Of a stretch of 64,000 bases of DNA, positions 12,778 to 22,480 are shown in pieces (within the stretch, counting starts at the first letter, position 1; every line of letters begins with the position of its first letter). The translations under genes and the position numbers were made by a program. Source of the stretch: Nepenthes gracilis. Taxonomy: Eukaryota; Streptophyta; Magnoliopsida; Caryophyllales; Nepenthaceae. Location: the NCBI GenBank assembly GCA_033239525.1, contig BSYO01000003.1, positions 9,480,001 to 9,544,000 on the forward strand, in the 5' to 3' direction. A model generated the notes under the pieces. That model searched no databases, was not told the DNA's origin, and was given only the letters and a program-made list of their open reading frames with translations.

Positions 12778-13790
12778 CTAGCCCCTCATGCCTGGGCCGA
12801 CTTATAGTCGAGGCCTAGCATGTCCATGAGGGTCCAGCTGGCCACCGCGCATTCTTCCTTGAGATGCATTAAACCTTGTTCTCTTTTGACGTCGCGTCTT
12901 CCCTAGGCAATCATGCAGGCTTTTCTGATGCCGCAGAGATTCAATGCTCTAAATGGAAGGATTCGCACGCAAGAGTTCGTACCTGTATCGAGGACTTTCC
13001 TGTTTCGTGAGTGACGGCTATCGGGCAACGCGCCTCGCTGAGTGTGGACAGGGCGCCGGCTCGCCCATAAATAAGGGAGTTCACCGATTGGAGAGATCCA
13101 TGCCTTAGCCAATTCTCGGAGGAGTGATGTGAAGCCCTTAGCTTGTCCTACTCCCAACGGGAATTTGTGAAGGAATCGGATGGGCTTGCAGGGAGATCGG
13201 GAGCTTGGTCGAAGATTGTTTTCACGCCCGATTTGCGGACGCTTCCTCGTACTAATGAGGGTGGCTTGGCCACTCTACCGTCGTTATATGCCTTTCTTGC
13301 GGCCGGCACGACCTCCAGTGTGCGGGAGGGTCCTTGCAGAGCTATCACGGGACGTTTTGTCCTCGAGATAGCGCATCATTGATGGCCTCGACCCCGCCTG
13401 GTGGATCATATGTGCCATCTGGAGAGGAGGCAAAAGATGGAGTCTCCATGGGGGAAGCGCAATGGGTGCTGCTGCTAGTCGCGTCCCCTCTGGGACTGCT
13501 GCTATGGGTGCTGGTTCTGCTGCCAATGTGGTTTACATTGGGTAAACCTTCAGTGTCCGGCCAGCACCAGCAACTTTGATGCTTGGGCAGATTGGGGTTT
13601 TGGTGACGGAGCTAGAGAGATCTGATGTAGATCTCATTCCCCGATAGGGCTTCAAGCATCCAGAGCCACTATTCTAGACTTTATGCTCCGTGCTGTATCT
13701 TTCTCTTTTTTGTACTTTCGCTGTCGTAGGCTTTGTACTTTGTAAAAGGAAATTTTGATTAATAAAAGTAGTAGCCGTTGCCTTTATTCT
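12778..13790 (+). other. Possible third antisense unit, badly decayed
   Basis: GC-rich sequence with several short plus-strand frames. It ends in an apparent transcript end: TTTGTACTTTGTAAAAGG, then TTAATAAAAG at about 13757-13766, which resembles a polyadenylation signal. The frame just before it reads QIGVLVTELERSDVD, a coiled-coil-like tail comparable to the ends of the two better units to the right. I infer an older copy of the same antisense gene, but no N-terminal domain is visible. Confidence 0.25.
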
Positions 13791-14207
13791 TCTGTCTTGT
13801 CACAAGCACCTTCTTCCCTTTATTGCTTTGCACGTTACATTTCAGGGGTGATTGGATCCCTTTACTGCCATGTGTGCCAAACCGTGCGCTAGCGCATTCC
13901 CAGCTGCTCGCTGTTTGTTCTACCGGCGCCGTCCCTTGAGTCAGACGTGGACCATCGATGGGAGGACGAGGAGTGAAGAGATCGCTGACGTATGTCACCC
14001 TAGTAGATCAAACGCTGCCGGTAGACGTCGGATTCTTCGAATATTCTGGCGCATTGATTGCGTGTGAGATTTTGGGGCATCGCGTCATAATGGCTTGCTT
14101 TGAAAAGGCGCGATGCTTCGGGGATCCGCCACATGGGAGGAGCTTGTTGGCTCTCTCCCAATACGATTCTTCTTTGGGGTGACGCCATTTCACTGGGGAG
14201 TTTCTGG

Positions 14208-14217
14208 CTATTTAAAC
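14208..14217 (+). promoter_or_regulatory. TATA-like box of antisense unit 1
   Basis: CTATTTAAAC lies 58 bp upstream of the ATG at 14266. Nearly the same box, CCTATTTAAG, precedes antisense unit 2 (15361), and AATACG occurs shortly upstream in both. Confidence 0.4.
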
Positions 14218-14265
14218 GCCTGAGTTCCCTCCAAGGTCTTCGCGTCCTTTAGTGGCTTCGAGAGC

Positions 14266-14958
14266 ATGAAACGCGCATTATCTTTGCCTTTTTTTATCTT
14301 GACACCAATAGAAAGATCGTCTTCTTCATTAGAATCCGAGTCGTCCCCTAGTGAGTTCGTGAGAGACACATATGCCTCAGGGATCCACAATAATGTTGCA
14401 CCTGGTGCTGCAGCGATAGAAGGCTGCCGCTTAGAGGCCTCTATCATAGGAACGATGAGATTTCTGAGGGCGCCACGGGGCTTTGAGATGGAGGGGGCGT
14501 CCACTTCCTCGTGGCGCTGCAGGCCTAAGAGAGTGGATCTTGCACTCCACCAGGTTGCCAGGGTTGTGGAGGACATGGAGACGCGCGTGCAGGCCACCGC
14601 CAGCGTGGTCGAGCAGGGTCAGGCTTGGGCGGCGCACTTCGAGCTGCCATGGACTAAGTTAGAAGCAAGGGCATCAAGGCTTGTCGGTGCCAACATATAG
14701 GCTCGAGATCACATTTTGGCTCTTCAGGAGGAGTTTGAGCAATTTTGGGTACACTCTAGAGAGGAATGCACGCGATTGGAGGCTGAGTTGAGGTCAAGGC
14801 TTAGGCCGGAGGAGGTGGCTCCTGCACTAGAAAGGAGGTTCCACGACGGTATCCGTTTCGGTCAGAAGATAGTCACGCTGGAGGAGCCTAACTTCCACAT
14901 CTGCGTCCTGGACTCTCAAAACTTAAGCGCCTTGACACGCGCGGACCTGACGGAGTAG
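14266..14958 (+). pseudogene. Antisense ORF unit 1 of the Tat element
   Basis: One plus-strand frame from ATG 14266 to TAG 14956-14958 (230 codons), interrupted only by a TAG at 14698-14700 that could be a former CAG. The N-terminus is Ser/Glu-rich with no known domain. The middle and end are helical and charged. The segment RLEAELRSRLRPEEVAPALE and the following RFHDGI are clearly related to RLSTYLRLQLTPKEVRLALD and RFWDGI in unit 2, so the two share a C-terminal module. The N-terminal gypsy-type domain of unit 2 is absent. It is transcribed opposite to the element's own genes. Role unknown. Tat-group elements are known to carry such antisense ORFs. Confidence 0.5.
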
Positions 14959-15360
14959 ACGGCTCTGGACCCTTCCAGACTCGGTGAGGGCAGCTAGTTG
15001 TGTCTGCGGCGTTTCGCCTCTATTTTGTAAAAATAGTTTATTGATGGATTACATAATTAAACTTTTTACTTAGCCGTGCAGTTTATTACTACTGTTTGTT
15101 ATACTGGAATGGTTAATTTTTCCTTCCGGATGCGTGCCCTTGAAGCCTAGCTGCCACTAGTCCCGATGGTCAGAATCCGCATTAAATGCTGGTGTGACAG
15201 TCGGGATTTTGATAGGCAGTTGAGGTGATAGCGATCTGCAATCTGGTAGGGGCCATGATTGGCTGCTATTTGAAATTCGCGGTGCTTCTGCCGAATGGAT
15301 GTGTGGCCTGGCCATCAAGTAATACGCCGATTGAGTTTCCCGCGTAATGGCACCCTGTCG

Positions 15361-15370
15361 CCTATTTAAG
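15361..15370 (+). promoter_or_regulatory. TATA-like box of antisense unit 2
   Basis: CCTATTTAAG lies 74 bp upstream of ATG 15444. Spacing and sequence parallel the box before unit 1. Confidence 0.4.
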
Positions 15371-15443
15371 CAGTGCCTTGATGGATTCCATTCTTCGCAC
15401 TTCCTTGCACCGAGATCCTCCGATATTTCCTTGAGAGAAAGAG

Positions 15444-17428
15444 ATGGCGAAGAAGAGTCCTCCCTCCTTTTCCCGAGTTTCTCGAATAGTTTGACATGGG
15501 GCAAACAATACTGGGTTTGTCCTAACAGTGAGTGCCATTTCCACACTGATAGTGGATTACGGGATCCCCAGTGATTTGGCCTACTGCGCTCCTAGCTTAA
15601 CTGGTAGGGCCAACGCCTCTCCAGAAGGCTTTATCTCCGTTTATGAGCATCATTTGAAGGGAGGGCTCCGCTACCCCATGCCATGTGATCTGTATGCACT
15701 TATCGAGGCACTGGGTGTCTCTATCGCGAGGCTCCACCCTAATGCCGTTCGCTATTTGGTTACCTTGTGCATTTTTGCCCATCTACAGTCTTCCGTGTTC
15801 AATGCAAATGCAGCGAAGGTAATCTTCCGCTTCACGGAGTCTGAGGATTGGATCTTGATATCTCCTCGAACCGGCTTTCACTTTAGGGGGACTAATTCAG
15901 ACTCGGTGAAGAATTGGAAGAATTATTTCTTCTTCTTGTATGAACCCTCGGATTCGGAGCTCTCTCGCTAGTGGGGTACAATCCCAAGGTTCTTTCGTGG
16001 GGACATGGCCGCTGAGGAGGTGAGTGAGGCGGCGAAGCTAGTCGCTGCCATACACTCGGGGATGAAAATATTTTCTATCCAGGGCTATTATTTGACCTCC
16101 CTTGCCTTTACCGCCGTCAAGTGGGGTCCGGAGTCCGGCTGAGCAGTTGCTGGCCCAGTGAAGAAGAAGCCTAGGGCCATTGCGCTCTAGGAGCCATCGG
16201 GGGAAGATGCCGGGGAGAGTTGCTCGCTCTTGGAGACTTCTTCAGATGATAAAGCGGAGGCTCCACTGAAGAGGCTGAGAGAAGCTGGAGGGACTTCCAC
16301 CCGGAGGCCGCGGAGGCTTGCTACGGGGCCAGCCGCACGTGCTGTGAGCTCCACTCCGGAGCGGGCATCGGCTAAGCATGGTGTTCCCATGGTGGAGCTT
16401 CATTCCGAAGGAGAGTCCCCTGTGGGTCCCTTCGTTGATCTAGAGCCGCAGGAGGCGGCTGCTGGTCGCGTGCCGATCGTGGAGATCGACGCGCCAGATC
16501 CTGAGGATGTTGAGGGGGCTAGCACATTAGACCCCTGTGCCGAGCCAATTGGGACTTTAGAGCTTATTGGATTGCCTACTAGGGTGCCCTCAGAGGCGTG
16601 CGCCCAGGAGAGTGCTACCGCCGAGGAGGAGGTCGAGGTCAGACGGGTTGCTTGTCCTTTTGGTGCTGACTCAGCCCTAGAGACTGGAATGGCAAGGATG
16701 GTTCAGGAGTCAGTGCCCCCAAGCATTTCCTCGTCACCCGTGGCTCCAAACGTTACCAACTCCACGGAGGTTGTCGCCGAGCACGTAGATCCCCCGAGCT
16801 TGTTAGCATCAGGAGGCAGCCTTCGTCGCATGGATGCGTCCCTCACTCAAGTATGATCGTCATAGATCATGTGTTCCTCTGTTGATTGGAACTTTGAGAA
16901 TTTCTAATTTTTCGTTTTCCCTTACAGGTCCATGGGGAACCCAACTCCCTCGACGCGGTGTTCGCTCAACTGCGCGGATACTTTCATTGTATCAGGGAAG
17001 AGTCTGAGCAGGCGACAGCCCAACGCGTGGGAGTTGAAATCGCTGTGTTCAGGGAGGAAAATGAACAGCTAAGGGAGGTAAACAGGTGACTAACGCAGGA
17101 GAGTAAGTGCTAGAGGGAGGAGAGCAGGCGGTTGACGTTGGAAGGCGAGCAACTAAGGCAGGAGGTTGAGTAATTGAGGGGATTAGCCTCCACTTTTGAG
17201 GATGACATCTCCCGCCTTTCCACATACCTCAGGCTACAGCTTACTCCGAAGGAGGTTCGCCTTGCACTCGATGTCAGGTTTTGGGATGGCATTTGTTTGT
17301 GCCGCTGGATTGCCTCCATCGCGCTTCTGGGTGTCTTCGTGGGCATCTTTCATCCAGGGAACACCAGGATCTCTGACAGCTCCCGCTTGAGAGACTTCCT
17401 AGAAGAGGTGGGCCTGTCAGATTCGTAG
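15444..17428 (+). pseudogene. Antisense ORF unit 2: 'putative gypsy type transposon' (Transposase_28-like) protein, two exons
   Basis: Exon 1 (15444-16850) keeps one frame from ATG MAKKSPPSFSRV through a domain at about 15540-15960 (VDYGIPSDL, GFISVYEHHLKGGLRYPMP, WKNYFFFLYEP) typical of the plant 'putative gypsy type transposon' family, then a long low-complexity Pro/Glu/Ala region. A canonical intron follows (GTATG at 16851 to TTACAG at 16927, 77 bp), and exon 1 is an exact number of codons. Exon 2 (16928-17428) continues with a Leu/Glu-rich coiled coil and a C-terminal module shared with unit 1. In-frame stops at 15492, 15969, 16140, 16188, 17087, 17111 and 17171 inactivate it; all are explicable as C-to-T change in CGA, CAG or CAA. 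It lies antisense between pol and 3' LTR, as in Tat elements such as Grande. Function is not known. Confidence 0.7.
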
Positions 17429-18019
17429 GGACAACATTGCTTTTGTATAGCTCATTTTCCTTTTTTGTTGTTCGACAACACATTGTATCTTTGTATACAC
17501 ATAACAAATGGAGGGCAGCTATCTTTCCTGCATTTAATGTCTCTGAGTACACGATATAATTTTTGGAATCGTAACTCCTGTTTTCAACAGCTAAGCTATG
17601 AAGATATTGTTGCCAAGGCTCTGATCCGGTGCCTTCTTACGCTGTACTCGTCCTTCGTCAGAGGATGTCGTTGCATCTTGCGCATTTGATGGGAAGCTCA
17701 GTCCAGTAAAATGGACATAGTCGCAAGCCTGGTGGAGCCACACCAAGGGCTAGCTGGGTTTTCAGGCCACAGTAGCCAAACTCTGAGTCTTAGGCTTTTC
17801 GCACACGATACTTGTATTAGGCGCTCATCCCCGCTCAAGGTGTCGTCGCTCTCATGTGCTCAGTCCTAACTCACGACCATCGTAGATTGAGGGTACTATC
17901 TTTTCCAGGAGAAGGTCATCGCACGCCTGCCATTCTTGCCTCTTAAGGTTTTGACGGCCATGTGTTGGGGATTTCAAAAGCCCCTAGGCCTAATGTTTCG
18001 ACTGCATGGGTCACCTAGT
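17429..18019. other. 3' flank of antisense unit 2
   Basis: No frame of known family. It includes AT-rich runs near 17440-17560 that could hold the antisense transcript's polyadenylation site, and leads into the tandem repeats. It is part of the untranslated 3' region of the Tat element. Confidence 0.4.
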
Positions 18020-18370
18020 ACAGAACCATGGTTTTGGGCCGCTTCAGGCCTTTCAACGCGGAGTCAAGAATTAAAAATGGCCGCTTTTAGGCTGCTTGGT
18101 GCGGAGCCATGGTTTTAAGGGCCGCTTAGGGCCTTTCGATGCGAGGTCGAGGTTCAGAGATGGCCGCTTTTGAGCCGTTTGGCACGGGCCCAAGGTTTTA
18201 AGGGCCACTTAGGGCCTTTCGACGCAGAGTCGAGATTTGGATATATGGCCGCTTTCGAGCCTCTTGGCACGAAGCCAAGGTATTGAGGGCCGCTTAGGGC
18301 CTTTCGACGCAAAGTTGAGATTCGAAAATGGCCACTTTCGGGCCACTTGGCATGGAGCCAAGGCTTTGTT
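18020..18370 (-). repeat. About 83-85 bp tandem repeat in the Tat 3' untranslated region
   Basis: GGCCTTTCRAYGC occurs at 18047, 18130, 18213 and 18298, giving periods of 83, 83 and 85 bp. Each unit also has ATGGCCGCTTT and a CTTGG(C/T)RC...GGAGCCAAGG-like part. At least four diverged copies lie between the end of pol and the antisense ORFs. Tandem subrepeats at this place are a known trait of Tat/Ogre-type elements. Confidence 0.85.
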
Positions 18371-18567
18371 TTACGAATGGATGAAGATTCTCCCAACTTA
18401 GGGGTAGTTTAAGTCATTTCACTTTTTGAAATGCCATGCATACAAACATCCGTATGTATGAATACACAAGAATGTAAAAGTAATCAATTTTATTAAATGG
18501 AAACACAACACATGTACAAGCATTCATTATGGTGCGCGTGTATGTCTTACCTAGGTTTGGCATTGAC

Positions 18568-19060
18568 CTATTGATAATATTTCCTGAGGATGGCGGCGTT
18601 CCAGGTCCGCGGGACTGACTTGCCGTCCTGAGTGCGTAGATTGTATGCTCCATTCTGAAGGATTGCCGAGAAGAGAAACAGGTCCTCCCAACCTAGGAAG
18701 AGTTTGTTTCTGCTTGCGGCCTTTCCTGCTACCTCTACACTTTGGAGGATCAGGTCTCAAACCTCGAGCAGACATGCCTTCACCCGCTTGTTGTAGTACC
18801 GTGCGACACGTTGTTGGTAAGCTGTAGTCCTCAGGCAGGCCGCGTCACGGATTGCTGTGACTAGGTCTAGACATTCCCTAAGTTTCGGACAGTTGGTGAC
18901 TAGATCGAAGCATTCGACCCGCAGGCAGGAAAGTCCCACTTTGTGGGACGATAGCCCGACTCCATAGCGAGAGATCAAGGGCATCTCTCTAAATCCGTTC
19001 CGCAGGATTGTATGATATGACCAGAACACGGAAGGAAACTAGTCGAACCAGGAGCCCCCT
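18568..19060 (-). pseudogene. Integrase C-terminal part of the Tat element (left fragment)
   Basis: The minus-strand frame contains FWSYHT, then AAYQQRVARYYNKRVKACLLEV, and after one in-frame TGA (CGA-type change) continues through NGAYNLRTQDGKSVPRTWNA to LRKYYQ and a terminal TAG at 18570-18568. This is the standard end of Tat-lineage integrase, where the product joins element cDNA to host DNA. The fragment begins exactly at the insertion point of the Del/Tekay element and joins in frame to the part at 28182-28455 once that element and one CCCCT copy are removed. A further in-frame TAG lies about 10 codons after the junction. Non-functional. Confidence 0.85.
19056..19060. repeat. Target-site duplication CCCCT, left copy
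   Basis: CCCCT directly before the 5' LTR of the Del/Tekay element. It matches CCCCT at 28177-28181 after the 3' LTR. Confidence 0.9.
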
Positions 19061-21294
19061 TGTGAGAACCCGATTCTGAAACATGATAATTATGGATTAA
19101 TTATATGGATGAAAACCATGTTAAGGATTAAATATATTGAAAAAACTTGATACCGAAATAAAATGAGGCGAATTGGGATAAGAAGCATAGGGTACTCGAC
19201 TATTGCTCGAGCGCTCCTTGAGCAGAAAAATATGAATGCACTGCTCGAGGGTGGGCCTGAGGCGAGGTGGGAGCGATCCCGGCTATGAGCACACCGCTCA
19301 AGCGCAATTCTACGAATGTGGGCGCTCGAGCACTGCACGACTGGCACTCGATCGCTAGTAATGTGACCGCACGTTGTTCCTTTTTCCTTCGTGTTTTAAA
19401 TGGGGTTTGGGGTTTATTTGGCAGCAGAACCGACAGAGAACAAAGGAGAGAAGAGAGGAAGGAGAGGAAGGAGAAAAGGAAGGGGAGAAATCTTCCGTTC
19501 AATCCCAATCAGAATAAGGGTAATTGTAGATCGAGCTCAAACAAGTGTACTTTAAACGTTATTTACTGTTTTTATAGCTTTTCTATATTTAAAAATGGTA
19601 TTTATACTCTAAATCCATGTTTCCTCATGTTTACAGTAAATAATGCCTGTTTTTCTTAATTAATTGGACAGATTTCATATTTACTGATATGTACTGCTAT
19701 ACATGCATCTGATTTCATGAGAATACATGTGTTTGGTGTTCGTTTATCGTTCAAAAGTTTTGGCAAAACCTTAAGGACGAAAATGAATGGATTTAATGGT
19801 TTTAATTCAAAATTTCTGATATGTAAAAATTAATCTGCAACGTGATAATGTCCAGCATGTGATTTATGTCTGAAAAATTTACACTAATTTATACTGTTAC
19901 ATTTCTGAGAATTTCTGAACCAAAACTGAAGAGTTATAAACTATTATTGTATATTCTGAAGCAAATCTGAAAAGTTTCAAACTATTACTGTATATTTTGA
20001 ACCGAAATTGAAGGGTCACAAACTGTTACTGTATATTCTAAAACTAACTAAAGAGTTAGTGTGAAATTCTGATCGACTTCTAAAACTAAAAATATTTTCA
20101 GTTAAGAAATAAGAAGAAAAATATTTTTGATACTGTTAATTAGGACCTAAGATTGATATACAGTCAGGTTATGTTCTCTGACATACCTTAGACCGTTATG
20201 GTGGTAATTGAGGATAACTCTATCTATGGAGTTATACGCAGTCCACTCTTTCTCAGGGCGTTAACGTAGAAGATAGTTACTATTACTGGCCGGCGTTACT
20301 GTATAAAATTCCGCGAGAAGGGATGTCCCATGGGAAGAGACAACTGTTACTGGCTTGGATTATGTGGAGTGAACACAATCTATCTTCGATTATATGCCCC
20401 ATCTACTAGTAGGACCTTCTGGTTGGGTCCTTTACCGATAAAAAAGGAGATTTTTTATAATTCATAGATTCTGCATTGACTTCTGATTTCTGATTTATAT
20501 TTATCAATTTCTGATTTTTAAAGTTTGATTATTATCAAATTACGCTTTTTTCATGATTTATGTATATGTTTCTATTCCCTAACAATTCTATAATATTCTG
20601 TATTTATATTTTGCTATAATTTCTATAAATCACTGTTTTATAGCAATTGTATCCATTTTACTGCATTTCATTCCATATGAAAATTTTACTGCATGTCTGC
20701 ATATATCTTGCTAGGTTTCGACTCATTATTTTACTATTTTTTTTCTCCAGATGAGACTGTAGGGTTAGTACCAGATGAGAATGAGTGATTTAAAGCTTAT
20801 CCAAAAGACCTTTAGAGACCTTAGAAGGAAATAGTTTGAATGTAAACACTGGCTTTTGTATATGAATTTTATGTATATGGATTTTGTATATGAAATGTAT
20901 GTGATGCATGTTATGAAATAGAAAATTTTACTTCCGCAGGTATATATTTTAGCTTGCGTTATATGTTTTCTGGATTATGTACATGTTCTAAATAACATCT
21001 CTATTCTGAACTGTTAATATAGTGGATAAGAAATATGGAATGTAAGCCGTAGAGAATTATACGGCGTCTATGATGCTGTATTTATGATGAGAATTCCTAT
21101 TGATGGATGTTATGATAATATTATTCTGTATGTTTACAGGTCATAAGTAGGATTTATATTTTCATTTAGCCCAATTTTAGGGGAGACTCTGTCTGTCTTC
21201 CCCTAGAACTTTAGGTTGTTAATTGGATTTAGGTTCCTGTTTTCTGTAATGGCAAAAATTTCTGATGACAAAAAAAAAATCCCATTTCGTTACA
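19061..21294 (+). repeat. 5' LTR of the Del/Tekay element
   Basis: Starts TGTGAGAACCCGATT and ends CATTTCGTTACA, 2234 bp. It aligns over its full length with 25955-28176. It has a GC-richer 5' part rich in GCTCGAGCG motifs, then long AT-rich sequence. Confidence 0.92.
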
Positions 21295-21295
21295 A

Positions 21296-21306
21296 ATGAT
21301 ATTAGA
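21296..21306 (+). other. Primer binding site, degenerate initiator-Met type
   Basis: ATGATATTAGAG just inside the LTR resembles the usual TGGTATCAGAG with two transitions. It marks the minus-strand cDNA start. Confidence 0.7.
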
Positions 21307-21516
21307 GAAATGAGATGCCTTAGAAATTAATCGATCAAAAAGCGGAAGCATAGCCTTGAATTTTTGTAGGGAGAGGTCGGGGTAGTTAAGGCACCTAGGA
21401 TTCGTAGGAAGTTGATCCTTATGATTGAATTTCATTAAACCATTGATAACCTCGTCCCTTAACTTGATTTCTTGAGATTTATAATGCCATGCTTATATTT
21501 GGTTATATGATTTAAG

Positions 21517-22480
21517 ATGGCCAATAGGAGAAATCGAGGAAATAGTCGTGGTGGTGCTAGTACTCCTCACGATAGAGAAGTTGCTTATGTTGATCTGTTG
21601 GAGCGAATGACCAATGTGGTGGAATTTGTAGAACAGAGACATATGGATCTGGTCCCTACACCTGGGCCAGCTCCGATAAACCTTGCTCCAACGATATATG
21701 ATAAATTTATAGCGGAGCAAGCAGTGGGATTTTTGGGAAAGCTTGATTCGGCAGAAGTGGATGTGTAGCTAAAGAGAATGAAGAAGGTTTTTACTGTGAT
21801 TCGATTTACTGATTAGAAGAAAGTCACATTCGCAGTATACAAGTTGGAAGGTGAATCTCATACCTGGTGGAGTATGAAAAAGAGGGGGTTAGGAATGCCG
21901 GATGATACAATTATATGGAAAATATTTGAGGATGCTTTCATAAAAAATAAGTCGTTAGGAATGCCCGTGAAGTTTATGTGGTTGAGATAGGAGAATATGA
22001 CGGTAATTGAGTATGACGCAAGATTCACTGAGTTGTCTCGTTTTGCGCCCTTTTATGTGGAGGATGAGTTGAAGAAAACAAAGAAATTCCGACAAGGGTT
22101 GCAGGACGATATTAGGAAGCAACTGTCTACCCACAAGCTCGAAAGCTACGCGGATATTTTGGATAGGGCAATCATTTATGAAAAGGAGGTGGAGACGAAG
22201 AAATTCTTTGCAAAGAGGACTATTGGCTCGGCGGGTATCGGTGCTAGATCGAGTATAGGGCTGTCCAAGAAGGCGAGGACCATAGACAAAGGGAAGAGCA
22301 TCATTCCAGCTTAGTCAGTGATTAGCTCTCGAGCATCAGCCACTTATTGTACTTTCTGTGGGAGGAAGCACCGGGGCAAGCATGCCACAAGGTATTGGGA
22401 TCATGCTTTAAATGTGGACAGCAGGGTCACTTAGTGAAAGACTGTCTATTACTTCGGCGGATAGAAGGAAAGAAGTCTTT
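21517..22480 (+). pseudogene. gag of the Del/Tekay element
   Basis: The frame starts MANRRNRGNSRGG and keeps phase to about 22311. In-frame stops occur at 21766, at about 21814 and in the stretch around 21987. The central part (YKLEGESHTWW, then MTVIEYDARFTELSRFAP and a KFRQGLQ segment) is the retrotransposon gag domain, which packages element RNA. Two zinc knuckles follow: CTFCGRKHRGKH in the gag phase, and CFKCGQQGHLVKDC in another phase, so there is a frameshift between them. Non-functional. Confidence 0.88.

Noticed and set aside
14208..14637. Minus-strand frames of 129 and 68 codons opposite antisense unit 1
   Set aside because: They are shadows. The plus-strand frame continues beyond its single stop and has homology to unit 2, whereas the minus frames do not continue and resemble nothing in pol.
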